NCBI RefSeq assembly: GCF_001695855.1
Contig: NZ_MBSS01000017.1
Span: 1-64,000, forward strand
Direction: 5' to 3'
Length of the DNA: 64,000 nucleotides
From: Ensifer sp. LC163
GTDB lineage: Bacteria > Pseudomonadota > Alphaproteobacteria > Rhizobiales > Rhizobiaceae
The first letter of the stretch is position 1, and the number at the start of each line of letters is the position of its first letter. The notes below the pieces were generated by a model. That model did not search any database, was not told the origin of the DNA, and worked only from the letters and a program-made list of their open reading frames with translations. The position numbers and the translations under genes are program-made. This document shows, in pieces, positions 26,224 to 34,318 of the stretch.

Positions 26224-26343
26224 TCAGCGGAAGAACAGATACTTGATCAGGGCCGAAATCACGAGCGCGATCACAAGCAGCGCGAGGATTCCGACGCCGC
26301 CCATACCCCACATCATGCCGCCGCCCATCATATCGTTCATCAT
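26224..26343 (-). CDS. 39-residue methionine-rich single-span membrane protein
   Basis: A very short gene starting at ATG 26343 behind GGGAG (spacing six). The protein reads MMNDMMGGGMMWGMGGVGIL and then a leucine/valine helix ending in ALIKYLFFR. It has seven methionines in the first 14 residues and one membrane helix. It lies 13 bases after the cusA stop and is surely the last gene of the cus operon. The methionine-rich face could bind Cu(I) or Ag(I), or the peptide could be a regulatory subunit of the RND pump, as small membrane proteins are for other pumps. I do not know a named family. Confidence 0.75.
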   Translation of the reverse strand: MMNDMMGGGMMWGMGGVGILALLVIALVISALIKYLFFR

Positions 26344-26355
26344 GGCATTCTCCCT

Positions 26356-29300
26356 TCATTCGGCAGCCTCCTTCAGGGCGGCCTGCTCGACCTCAGTTGC
26401 GACCGACGGGACGGCTGCTGCAGCCGGCAGCCGCCATCCCTTGACCAGCCCGTAGATCGCCGGGATCACCGCCAGCGTCAGGATCGTCGACGAGATCATG
26501 CCGCCGATCATCGGCACGGCGATGCGCTGCATGATTTCCGAGCCGGCGCCCGTGCTCCACAAGATCGGCACAAGGCCCGCCATGATCGCGACGACGGTCA
26601 TCATCTTCGGCCGTACGCGTTCGACCGCCCCGACCATGATCGCCTGGTGAAGATCGGTTCTCGTCAGGTCCCGATTTTCGGCTTGGCAGGCAGACCGCCG
26701 CTCTTTCCAGGCCTGGTCGAGGTAGATGAGCATGATCACCCCGGTCTCGGCCGCGACTCCGGCGAGCGCGATGAAGCCGACGACGACCGCCACGGAGGCG
26801 TTGAAGCCGAGCCACCACATCAGCCAGATGCCGCCGACGAGCGCGAACGGCAGCGACAGCATGACGATCAGTGTCTCGGCGAGCGCCTTGAAGTTCAGGT
26901 AGAGCAGCAGGAAGATCAACGCGAGCGTCAGCGGAACGACGATCGCCAGCCGCGCTTTCGCCCGTTCGAGATATTCGTACTGGCCGCTCCAGGCGACCGA
27001 ATATCCGGGCGGCAGCTTGACGCTATCGGCAACCGCCTGCTGTGCTTGCCCGACATAGCCGCCCAGATCGCGTCCGGCGATGTCGACGAAGACGTAGACC
27101 GCCAGTTGCCCATTCTCGGTTCGGATCGTCGTCGCGCCCCGCGTCAGCTTCACCTCGGCGACCTCGCCGAGAGGGACTGTTCCACCGCCCGGCAGCGCCA
27201 CTTGGACGTCGCGGGCGATCGACTGCGGATCGCTTCGCAAGGCGCGCGGATAACGCACCGCTACCCCGTAGCGTTCGCGGCCTTCCACGGTCGACGTGAC
27301 CACCTCGGAGCCGAGCGCCGTGCCGATGACCTCCTGGACGTCGTCGATGCTCAGGCCGTAACGCCCGAGCGCGATGCGGTCCGCAACGATGTCGAGATAG
27401 TATCCGCCGATCACCCGCTCGGCATAGGCGCTCGATGTGCCGGGGATCGTCTTCAGGACGGTTTCGACATCGCGGGCGATCCGCTCCATCTCCTTGAGGT
27501 CGGTGCCGTAGACCTTGACGCCGACCGGCGTCCTGATCCCGGTCGAGAGCATGTCGATGCGCGCGCGGATCGGCATCGTCCATGCATTCGAGACCCCTGG
27601 GAACTGCAGCGCCTTGTCCATCTCCTGCTTGAGGCTGTCGATCGTCACGCCCGGCCGCCATTCGGACTTCGGCTTCAGGGTGATGATGGTCTCGAACATC
27701 TCCGTCGGTGCCGGATCGGTCGCGGTCAGCGCCCTGCCCGCCTTGCCGAATACCGTCTCCACTTCCGGGAAGGATTTGATGATCCGGTCCTGCGTCTGCA
27801 TCAACTCGGCCGCCTTGGTCACCGACAGACCCGGCAACGTCGTTGGCATGTACATCAGCGTGCCTTCGTTCAGGCTCGGCATGAACTCGCTGCCGATCTG
27901 CCGCGCCGGCCATACCGTCACGGCCAGGGCGACCATGGCCAAAAGGATCGTGACCATCTTCGCCCGAAGAACGCCGGATATGACCGGGCGGTAAATCCAG
28001 ATCAGAAACCGGTTGAGCGGGTTTCTGTGCTCCGGGACGATGTGGCCGCGGACGAAGACAACCATAAGCGCCGGGACCAGCGTGATCGACAGCAGCGCGG
28101 CCGCCGCCATGGCAAAAGTCTTGGTGAAGGCGAGCGGCCCGAACAGGCGGCCCTCCTGCGATTCCAGTGTGAAGATCGGCAGGAACGAAACGGTGATGAT
28201 CAGCAGGCTGAAGAACAGCGCAGGCCCGACCTCGCTCGCGGCCTTGATCAGGACCTCGGTGCGGGACTTGTCGGGCGGCGCGCGTTCGAGGTGCTTGTGG
28301 GCGTTCTCGATCATGACGATCGCGGCGTCAATCATCGCGCCGATCGCGATGGCGATGCCGCCGAGACTCATGATGTTCGCCCCGATTCCCAATGCGCGCA
28401 TCGCGATGAACGATATCAGGATGCCGATCGGCAACATGATGATCGCGACAAGAGCGCTGCGGACATGGAGAAGGAAGGCGATGGTCACCAGCGCAACGAC
28501 GATCGACTCCTCGACCAGCGTTCCCTTCAGCGTCTCAATCGCGGCATTGATCAGTTCGGAGCGGTCATAGACGGGGAGGATTTCCGTTCCGGCGGGCAGG
28601 CTATGCTTGATCGCAGCGAGGCTCTTCTTGGCATTGTCGATGACGGTCAGGGCGTTCGCGCCGAAGCGCTGCAGCACGATGCCGCTCGCGACCTCGCCCT
28701 CGCCGTTCAGTTCGGTGATGCCGCGCCGCTCGTCGGGTACGATCTCCACCCGGGCGACATCACCGAGGCGGAGCGGCGTGCCGCCCTCGGTCATCAACAC
28801 GATGTTCTCGATGTCCTTGATGCCCCGGAGGTATCCTCTACCGCGGACCATGAACTCGAACTCGGAGATTTCGACGGTCCGCCCGCCCACGTCGCGGTTG
28901 CTGGCACGCACCGCGTCGGCGATCTGCCTGAGCGTGACGTTCTGGGCCTTCAGCCGCACGGGATCGACGACGACGGAATACTGCTTCACGAAGCCGCCGA
29001 CGCTTGCGACCTCGGCGACGCCTTCGGATTTGGAAGCCGCGAAGCGGACCACCCAATCCTGAAGCGACCGCAGCTCCGCGAGCGACAGTTCCTTGGCGAC
29101 GAGCGCATACTGGTAGACCCAGCCGACGCCGGTCGCATCCGGCCCGAGGCTCGGCGAAACGCCGTCGGGGAGACGACTCGAGGCGGCGTTCAGGTATTCG
29201 AGCACGCGGCTGCGCGCCCAGTAGGGATCGGTGCCGTCCTCGAAGATCACGTAGACGAAGGAAACGCCGAAGAACGAAAAACCACGAACGACCCTCGAGC

Positions 29301-29532
29301 GCGGCACCGTCAGCATCGACGTCGTCAACGGATAGGTGACCTGATCCTCGACGACCTGCGGGGCTTGCCCCGGATAGTCGGTGAAGACGATCACTTGCAC
29401 ATCCGAAAGGTCGGGGATCGCATCGAGGGGTAGCGTGCGCAGGGAATAGACGCCCGCCGCGATGGCCAGCGCCGCCGCAATGACGACAAGAACGAGGTTG
29501 CGAGCCGACCAGGCGATGACGTTGGCGATCAT
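26356..29532 (-). CDS. cusA: Heavy-metal efflux RND transporter, CusA type
   Basis: A 1058-residue inner-membrane pump of the HME-RND family with twelve predicted membrane segments and two large periplasmic loops. DAIPDLSDVQVIVFTDYPGQ near residue 37 is the family signature; TM4 carries GIAIAIGAMIDAAIVMIEN with proton-relay acids, and the second half has FIALAGVAAETGVIMLIYLD. The RND pump drives Cu(I)/Ag(I) from periplasm or inner membrane outward. The ATG overlaps the stop of cusB (ATGA). No outer-membrane CusC or CusF gene is present, so a channel from elsewhere must be used. Specificity for monovalent metals is inferred from the Met-rich and copper context. Confidence 0.92.
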   Translation of the reverse strand: MIANVIAWSARNLVLVVIAAALAIAAGVYSLRTLPLDAIPDLSDVQVIVFTDYPGQAPQVVEDQVTYPLTTSMLTVPRSRVVRGFSFFGVSFVYVIFEDGTDPYWARSRVLEYLNAASSRLPDGVSPSLGPDATGVGWVYQYALVAKELSLAELRSLQDWVVRFAASKSEGVAEVASVGGFVKQYSVVVDPVRLKAQNVTLRQIADAVRASNRDVGGRTVEISEFEFMVRGRGYLRGIKDIENIVLMTEGGTPLRLGDVARVEIVPDERRGITELNGEGEVASGIVLQRFGANALTVIDNAKKSLAAIKHSLPAGTEILPVYDRSELINAAIETLKGTLVEESIVVALVTIAFLLHVRSALVAIIMLPIGILISFIAMRALGIGANIMSLGGIAIAIGAMIDAAIVMIENAHKHLERAPPDKSRTEVLIKAASEVGPALFFSLLIITVSFLPIFTLESQEGRLFGPLAFTKTFAMAAAALLSITLVPALMVVFVRGHIVPEHRNPLNRFLIWIYRPVISGVLRAKMVTILLAMVALAVTVWPARQIGSEFMPSLNEGTLMYMPTTLPGLSVTKAAELMQTQDRIIKSFPEVETVFGKAGRALTATDPAPTEMFETIITLKPKSEWRPGVTIDSLKQEMDKALQFPGVSNAWTMPIRARIDMLSTGIRTPVGVKVYGTDLKEMERIARDVETVLKTIPGTSSAYAERVIGGYYLDIVADRIALGRYGLSIDDVQEVIGTALGSEVVTSTVEGRERYGVAVRYPRALRSDPQSIARDVQVALPGGGTVPLGEVAEVKLTRGATTIRTENGQLAVYVFVDIAGRDLGGYVGQAQQAVADSVKLPPGYSVAWSGQYEYLERAKARLAIVVPLTLALIFLLLYLNFKALAETLIVMLSLPFALVGGIWLMWWLGFNASVAVVVGFIALAGVAAETGVIMLIYLDQAWKERRSACQAENRDLTRTDLHQAIMVGAVERVRPKMMTVVAIMAGLVPILWSTGAGSEIMQRIAVPMIGGMISSTILTLAVIPAIYGLVKGWRLPAAAAVPSVATEVEQAALKEAAE

Positions 29533-30956
29533 GGCTTTGCCTCGCTGGTGGCGAGCGCATTCAGCGCCGCGTTGAGGTTGCTTTCGGCGTCGAGCAGGAA
29601 GTTCGCCGAAACCACGATCCTGTCACCCGCATCGATCCCGCTGCGAATTTCGGTCTGTTCTTCGCCCCGGATGCCCAGCGACACGTTCCTCGGCTCGAAC
29701 CGCCCCTCGCCCTTGTCGACGAACACCAACTGGCGGTCGCCCGTGTCGATTATGGCGCTGTTGGGAATGGCAACGACCGCCTCGGCCCCATCCGTGGCGA
29801 TGTCGACCTCGGCATAGGTGTTGGCGAGCAGCAGGCCTTCGGCGTTCGCAAGCTCGATGCGAACCTTGGCGGTCCGGGTTTGCATCTGCACTTCCGGATA
29901 GATCAGGTCGACGATGCCCTTGAAGGTCCTGCCAGGCAGGTTCCGGAGCGTCACCGTCGCCGCCGCGCCCTGCCGGATGGACGCTGCATCGTACTCCGGG
30001 ACATCCGCGATCACCCAGATCCGCGACGTGTCGGCGATGCGGAACAGGACATCGCCTGCCTCGGCCATCATTCCGGTCGTCGCGCTGCGCTCCAGCACCA
30101 CTCCGTCGCTCGGCGACAGATAGGCAATGCTCCGTGGCACCGCCCCGGTCCTGGCAATAGCGCTGATCGTTTCGTCCGCGACGCCGAGGTTGCGCAGTTG
30201 CAGCGCCGCTCCAACGTTGGCGTTCGCCTTGCCGCCGCTCAGGAGTTCGGTGGCGTACTCGGCTCCGGCTCTCGCTATGTCCTTCGAGTAGAAATGGAAG
30301 AGATCGTCACCCTTCCGTACGCGGTCGCCGGTCGTGACATTCGCGACGTCGTCGATGAAGGCGTCCGCCCGCATCGAGACGATCCGGATCAGGCGCTCGT
30401 CGAAGGCGATTGTCCCCGGCACGCGCACCTCGCGGGCGATCACGCTGCGCTCCGCGGTGGCGGTCTTCACGCCCGTGCGCTGCAGCTTGCCCAGCGAGAC
30501 CTTGACGATCGAACTGTCTTCCTCGTCACCGTCGTAGACGGGAATGTAGTCCATGCCCATGGAATCCTTCTTCGGCACCTTCGAGGTGTCCGGCAGGCCC
30601 ATCGGGTTCCGGTAGTACTGTATCTTCCGGCCGTCGCCGGACGAACCCGCATCCGCGTGGGTCGCGAACGCCTTTGTCGGCTCGAAGCTCACGTCTTCGC
30701 TTTGCCGCACGGCCCGGAAGGCCCGCCCGTCCGATGTCGATTTCGCTGTGGCGGAATAGTCCGGCGTTCCGTCCGGGTGCTGGTAGTAGATGATCTTGCC
30801 CGTCGCAACAGGCCCGTGACTGACGGTCTCCCCGAGCGCGGACCCGGAGAGAAATGCGTTGAGTTCCGGGGCAAGGCCACGCGTGCCAGCCACGTACCCT
30901 CCCCCGCCTGATATGGCGAGGGAGCTGACGAGGAGCAGGAATTTGGACGTATTCAC
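29529..30956 (-). CDS. cusB: RND efflux periplasmic adaptor, CusB type
   Basis: A 475-residue adaptor with an N-terminal signal (FLLLVSSLAISGGGGYVAGT), a heavy-metal-binding motif KIQYYRNPMGLPDTSKVPKK followed by SMGMDYIPVYDGD, and the usual barrel-sandwich-hairpin domains (GTIAFDERLIRIVSMRADAF; YLSPSDGVVLE). An upstream segment IIYYQHPDGTPDYSATAKST looks like a decayed second copy of the metal-binding motif, which is unusual. The start is GTG at 30956, overlapping the TGA of the preceding gene (GTGA); a frame extending to 31382 lies within other genes and is not used. It pairs with CusA. Confidence 0.9.
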   Translation of the reverse strand: MNTSKFLLLVSSLAISGGGGYVAGTRGLAPELNAFLSGSALGETVSHGPVATGKIIYYQHPDGTPDYSATAKSTSDGRAFRAVRQSEDVSFEPTKAFATHADAGSSGDGRKIQYYRNPMGLPDTSKVPKKDSMGMDYIPVYDGDEEDSSIVKVSLGKLQRTGVKTATAERSVIAREVRVPGTIAFDERLIRIVSMRADAFIDDVANVTTGDRVRKGDDLFHFYSKDIARAGAEYATELLSGGKANANVGAALQLRNLGVADETISAIARTGAVPRSIAYLSPSDGVVLERSATTGMMAEAGDVLFRIADTSRIWVIADVPEYDAASIRQGAAATVTLRNLPGRTFKGIVDLIYPEVQMQTRTAKVRIELANAEGLLLANTYAEVDIATDGAEAVVAIPNSAIIDTGDRQLVFVDKGEGRFEPRNVSLGIRGEEQTEIRSGIDAGDRIVVSANFLLDAESNLNAALNALATSEAKP

Positions 30957-31357
30957 GGCGTCGCCTGCAAAACGAGTTCGCCCTGGACGGTGTCGGTCTC
31001 GCCCTGGACCTTGGCCGCCAGCTTGAAGCGCCAGCCACCTTCCATGCTCAGGTTCGTCTTGAACGTGTATACCCCTGGTTCGGGCGACGGCAGCGGCTCG
31101 ACGGGCGTGGTCATGGCCTCCATGCCTTCCGGAGCCATGTCCATCCGCGTCGTGAAGATGACGGCGTCGGGCACGGGTCTTTCCGTCCTCTTGTCGATGA
31201 GGCGGACTGCGACAGTCGCTTCGGGACCTTGGGAGACTTGCGTCTCCACGAGCTGGAACTCGTAATCCGTTGCGGCGGCGAAGGATGTGGTCGTTGCGGC
31301 CAGCACAATGGCCAGGGAGCCGAGGATTGCTCTCGGCGAAAGATAATTTGTGGTCAT
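30953..31357 (-). CDS. Exported FixH-like protein of the cus operon
   Basis: A 134-residue protein with a signal peptide (residues 8-27, ending SFAAA) and a beta-rich domain: VSQGPEATVAVRLIDKRTER, MDMAPEGMEAMTTPV, and GVYTFKTNLSMEGGWRFKLA. This is the FixH/YtkA-like fold often encoded next to CusB, with methionines that may contact copper. GGTGAG lies nine bases before the ATG at 31357; a frame open to 31594 overlaps the upstream gene. It ends in the GTGA overlap with cusB. Confidence 0.78.
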   Translation of the reverse strand: MTTNYLSPRAILGSLAIVLAATTTSFAAATDYEFQLVETQVSQGPEATVAVRLIDKRTERPVPDAVIFTTRMDMAPEGMEAMTTPVEPLPSPEPGVYTFKTNLSMEGGWRFKLAAKVQGETDTVQGELVLQATP

Positions 31358-31469
31358 GGAAAATCTCACCCAGGACGGGCACGTCGGGCCCCGCCCTTCA
31401 AAAACAGCGATGATCGAACGGACGCGTCCCCGCATAAGGGAAGCGCCGATCCGGTTACTCGGAGGGAGA

Positions 31470-31841
31470 TCAGGCTTTGGGAGGTCGCGCCGGCGGTTCG
31501 ACGAGGGCCGAGGGCAGATGGCCTTCCTGAAGGAGATCATGCGACAGGCCGCGCCATGCAAGATTGACCTGCCAGCCGTCGGTTTTCGGCTCATGCACCA
31601 GGATGCTTGAGGAGCAGATCAACGCTAATGGGCATGCGCTCGCGCAGTCGCTCTTCTGAACGGGTTTCTCTTCTGGACAGCAAGACATGTCGTCGGGATT
31701 GTCCATGCCGGGCATGGCCGCCATCTGCATTTCGCTGGAACGCGCCATTGCACTGGCGGCCACGCCGACGCTCACCGGACCGAACACGATCCCGAGCAAT
31801 GCGAGCGAAAGCAGCAAACGCCGGAGGGCAACGAACAACAT
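31470..31841 (-). CDS. Small exported Cys/Met-rich protein heading the cus operon
   Basis: A 123-residue protein with a signal-like helix (LLLSLALLGIVFGPVSVGVA), a Met-rich segment EMQMAAMPGMDNPDD, a cysteine cluster SCCPEE and SDCASACPLALIC, and a polar tail ending PPARPPKA. It parallels the protein at 25201-25557 in architecture. No Shine-Dalgarno is obvious; a 12-base palindrome TATGCTTGCATA (31847-31858) sits just upstream of the ATG. It is the first gene of the operon with FixH-like, cusB, cusA and the 39-residue protein. A copper-binding or copper-sensing leader role is inferred. Confidence 0.7.
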   Translation of the reverse strand: MLFVALRRLLLSLALLGIVFGPVSVGVAASAMARSSEMQMAAMPGMDNPDDMSCCPEEKPVQKSDCASACPLALICSSSILVHEPKTDGWQVNLAWRGLSHDLLQEGHLPSALVEPPARPPKA

Positions 31842-31973
31842 GCGTATATGCTTGCATAGGCAAAGTCCGATTGGAAGTCGGTCACGGAAAGTTGCGACGG
31901 ACGGACGCAGTGGGTCAACAGGTTGTCCAATGAAGATCCTTCTCGAAAAGGACCAATTCTGGTCACGAGAGAA

Positions 31974-32108
31974 CTACGATGAGCCTTGCCTCGTCTTGAA
32001 CGCTTCGATGAACTCGGCAATGATCGCCTTTATCAATCGTCCGGTAATCCTGTCCTTCTGCCAGAGCGCGGTCATCTCGACCAGCGACGGCGTTTTGTGG
32101 TTCCGGAG
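31974..32108 (-). pseudogene. 3' remnant of an unidentified gene cut by a repeat
   Basis: On the minus strand this stretch is open for 44 codons, encoding SLVEMTALWQKDRITGRLIK followed by AIIAEFIEAFKTRQGSS and a stop. It looks like the C-terminal helix region of a real protein, but has no start: a stop codon precedes it and the RIME1-like repeat begins ten bases away. The parent gene cannot be named. It is listed because it suggests a deletion or recombination at the repeat. Confidence 0.3.
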
Positions 32109-32117
32109 CTAGCGGAC

Positions 32118-32222
32118 TACTGCATAATTCCTTAAATCGGAATCGATTTAAGGGCAAAATTATGCAGCAACTCAAAGTGTTACAGCGACCTTTGCGCGTC
32201 TAAATAGACGCGCGGCGCTGTA
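32118..32222 (+). repeat. RIME1-like intergenic repeat, copy 4
   Basis: Palindrome I (CTGCATAATTCC, core TAAATCGGAATCGATTTA) and palindrome II (GCGCGTCTAAATAGACGCGC). Compared with other copies, palindrome II shows paired changes on both arms (CTA/TAG for CA/TG), so the hairpin is kept by compensating substitutions. It separates two broken genes: the remnant at 31974 and the MerR fragment at 32229. Confidence 0.85.
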
Positions 32223-32228
32223 AAAGGA

Positions 32229-32522
32229 GTCGCGGGAGCGCGAGCGCCTGTCCTTCATCAAGCACGCGCGGGAACGAAGTCTGACCATCGAGGCCATCCG
32301 GGAACTCATTGACCTCAGCCGCCATCCGGAGAAGCCGTGTGCCGAGGCCGACCGCATCGCCGCCGAACAGCTACAGGCGGTGCGTGGCAAGATCGCCGGC
32401 TGAAGAAGCTGGAAACGGAACTGGAGCGCATCGCCACACATTGCCATGGTAGCCAGGTTCGCGACTGCTATGTCATCCAGGCGCTTGCAAACCACGACCT
32501 CTGCGAGGCCGATCACGCCTGA
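32229..32522 (+). pseudogene. MerR-family (CueR/HmrR-like) regulator, truncated and frameshifted
   Basis: The first frame encodes RLSFIKHARERSLTIEAIRE, LIDLSRHPEKPCAEADRIAA and stops at 32401 after VRGKIAG; the next frame continues with [39 protein letters not shown]. Joined, this is the coiled coil and metal-binding loop (C-H-G-x4-D-C) of a copper-type MerR regulator. One missing base near 32395-32400 breaks it, and the whole DNA-binding head is absent, ending at the repeat at 32118-32222. It would have been divergent to the cus operon, so it may have been that operon's activator. It overlaps the convergent mntR end by ten bases. Confidence 0.8.
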
Positions 32523-32998
32523 CCTGCGACACGGCGCGGTGGCGTGGCGCGGGCTAGAAAGGCCTTGAACGCCTCGAGCGTCTCCGCGCTGGCATGATGC
32601 TCCATTCCTTCGGCGTCAATGCGCGCCGTCTCGGGCGACACCCCGATGGAGCATAGGAACGATTCAACGATATGGTGCCGCTCGCGGCAAAGCTCCGCGA
32701 GCTTGCGCCCGGCCTCCGTTAGGAAAATGCCCCGATAGCGACGCTGCTGGATATAGCCCTCGGTTATCAGCCTTTTCAGCATTTTGGCGACTGTCGGCTG
32801 AGCAACCCCCAGGCGCTGGGCGATGTCGACCTGGCGGGCTTCCCCACCATCCTCGATGAGGTCGGCGATGAGTTCGACATAGTCTTCGACGAGTTCGGTA
32901 CGGCGATTGTTCCGCGTCTGGCGGAAGCTCTCGACCTGCGCGTCGGCATTGATCAGGCTCGATTCCACCTCGGGCCCGATTTTCTCATGCTTCGACAA
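32513..32998 (-). CDS. mntR: Manganese-responsive regulator MntR (DtxR family)
   Basis: A 161-residue protein with an N-terminal winged helix ([20 protein letters not shown] near residue 58, [14 protein letters not shown]) and a dimerisation/metal domain with [12 protein letters not shown] and [13 protein letters not shown] carrying histidine, glutamate and cysteine ligands. MntR represses uptake genes when Mn(II) is plentiful and in some bacteria activates efflux. The start appears to be TTG at 32998, with GAGGA eight bases upstream. The divergent gene is a multicopper oxidase; TAGC-N4-GCTA boxes lie in front of both genes. Most Rhizobiaceae control Mn uptake mainly by Mur, so an MntR here is notable. 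Confidence 0.9.
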   Translation of the reverse strand: MSKHEKIGPEVESSLINADAQVESFRQTRNNRRTELVEDYVELIADLIEDGGEARQVDIAQRLGVAQPTVAKMLKRLITEGYIQQRRYRGIFLTEAGRKLAELCRERHHIVESFLCSIGVSPETARIDAEGMEHHASAETLEAFKAFLARATPPRRVAGQA

Positions 32999-33039
32999 TC
33001 CAGTGTTCCTCGTATGAAATTGACGTCTATGAGATAGTA

Positions 33040-33051
33040 TAGCCGTGGCTA
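33040..33051. promoter_or_regulatory. Putative MntR box at the mntR promoter
   Basis: TAGC-CGTG-GCTA (within ATAGCCGTGGCTAT) is a perfect inverted repeat 42 bases upstream of the mntR start. It matches the core TAGC-N4-GCTA known for enterobacterial MntR sites. A minus-strand -10-like TATACT (33036-33041) overlaps it. The same core occurs at 33123-33134. Confidence 0.6.
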
Positions 33052-33120
33052 TTTTTCAATCCGGAACCGAACATTCATTGCGCGCGAGAACGACAGCGGC
33101 GCTTAGCATATCCATCGATT

Positions 33121-33138
33121 TATAGCACTTGCTATAAT
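33121..33138 (+). promoter_or_regulatory. Putative MntR box overlapping the -10 of the oxidase-ZIP operon
   Basis: TATAGC-ACTT-GCTATA (33121-33136) is a perfect inverted repeat with the core TAGC-N4-GCTA, and its right arm overlaps TATAAT (33133-33138), a consensus -10 element. The oxidase ATG follows at 33191. A repressor bound here would block polymerase, so the operon should be shut when MntR is metal-loaded. Confidence 0.65.
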
Positions 33139-33190
33139 CCACCTCCTATGCTCTATTTCTTGTCAATCGCTAATTGGGAGCGGAGCCGAC

Positions 33191-34318
33191 ATGTTGAGAT
33201 GGGCGCAGGCGGCATTGAGCAGACGGAGCCTGCTGTTGGGCGGCGGCGCGGCGACCATCGGAGCGACCGCGATCTGCTCGACCAACACGATGGCTCAGGA
33301 AAACCACGGCAACCACGCAACGGCAGCCACGGCACAGAGCTCCGCCGCGGCGCCCTCCCATCAGTCCGGGCACGGGGCGATGATTACCGTCGGGACGGTG
33401 GACAGCGAACGCAACGGCTTCCATCCTTCAAGCATCCTGACGGACTGGTACACCGGCACGTTGACCGATCTTCCAGACGGGCGAAAGCTCCGGACCTTCG
33501 AGATCACCGCCGAGGACAGGGAGATCGAGATTGCGCCCGGCGTGATGTTTCCCGCCTGGACCTACAATGGCCGCGTGCCGGGCCCGGCGCTCCGCGCCAC
33601 CGAGGGCGAGCGGCTGAGGATAGTCTTCAGGAACTACGCGTCGCATCCCCATTCGATGCACTTCCACGGGATCCACTCGGCGCGCATGGACGGTGTGCCT
33701 GGAGCGGGCTTGATCGGACCCGGTGAGGAATTCGTCTACGAGTTCGATGCCAAGCCGTTCGGCTGCCACCTCTATCACTGTCACGCCCTTCCGCTCGCGC
33801 GCCACATTCACAAGGGCATGTACGGCCTCTTCGTCATCGACCCCGACCCGGCTCGCCACCCTGACAATGCCGAGGTAGCGAAGTCCCGCCTCTTCGGCTC
33901 GCCGGAAAACGCCGAATGGCAGGAACTGGCGATGATCATGAATGCGTTCGACACCAATTTCGATGGCGAGAACGAGTTCTATGCCTGCAACACGATCGCG
34001 CACTGCTACGCCAAGGAGCCGATCAGGATCGAAAAACACCGTAAGGTTCGCATCTACCTGGTGAATGTCACCGAGTTCGATCCGATCAACTCGTTCCATC
34101 TCCATGGCAACTTCTTCAACTATTTCGACCAGGGAACGACACTCACGCCGACGCTGCGCATGGTCGATCTCGTCATGCAGTGCCAGGCGCAGCGCGGCAT
34201 CCTCGAGTTTTCCTACGGCGAGCACGAAGCCGGGCTTTACATGTTCCACGCCCACCAGTCCGAATTCACCGAACTCGGCTGGATGGGCATGTTCGATGTT
34301 GTGGAGACGCTGTCATGA
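33191..34318 (+). CDS. Two-domain multicopper oxidase
   Basis: A 375-residue Tat-exported cuproprotein (LSRRSLLLGGGAATIGATAI near residue 10), then a His/Ala-rich linker and two cupredoxin domains. Copper motifs are HSMHFHGIHSARMDG and FGCHLYHCHALPLARHIHKG in domain 1 and SFHLHGNFFNYF and YMFHAHQSEFTELGWMG in domain 2, giving type 1, 2 and 3 sites in a trimeric two-domain form. The substrate may be Mn(II), Fe(II) or Cu(I). It is translationally coupled (ATGA) to a ZIP transporter gene and has an MntR-type box over its -10, pointing to manganese or iron homeostasis instead of copper tolerance. Confidence 0.88.
   Translation: MLRWAQAALSRRSLLLGGGAATIGATAICSTNTMAQENHGNHATAATAQSSAAAPSHQSGHGAMITVGTVDSERNGFHPSSILTDWYTGTLTDLPDGRKLRTFEITAEDREIEIAPGVMFPAWTYNGRVPGPALRATEGERLRIVFRNYASHPHSMHFHGIHSARMDGVPGAGLIGPGEEFVYEFDAKPFGCHLYHCHALPLARHIHKGMYGLFVIDPDPARHPDNAEVAKSRLFGSPENAEWQELAMIMNAFDTNFDGENEFYACNTIAHCYAKEPIRIEKHRKVRIYLVNVTEFDPINSFHLHGNFFNYFDQGTTLTPTLRMVDLVMQCQAQRGILEFSYGEHEAGLYMFHAHQSEFTELGWMGMFDVVETLS

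Noticed and set aside
26164-29433. Open frame of 1089 codons on the plus strand opposite cusA
   Set aside because: Its translation is rich in Arg/Asp/His with no fold or domain; it mirrors the codon bias of cusA on the other strand, which has clear RND motifs.
30957-31382. Longer CusB start
   Set aside because: The frame is open beyond 30956, but the added residues overlap the FixH-like gene and lack a signal peptide; GTG 30956 in a GTGA overlap fits better.
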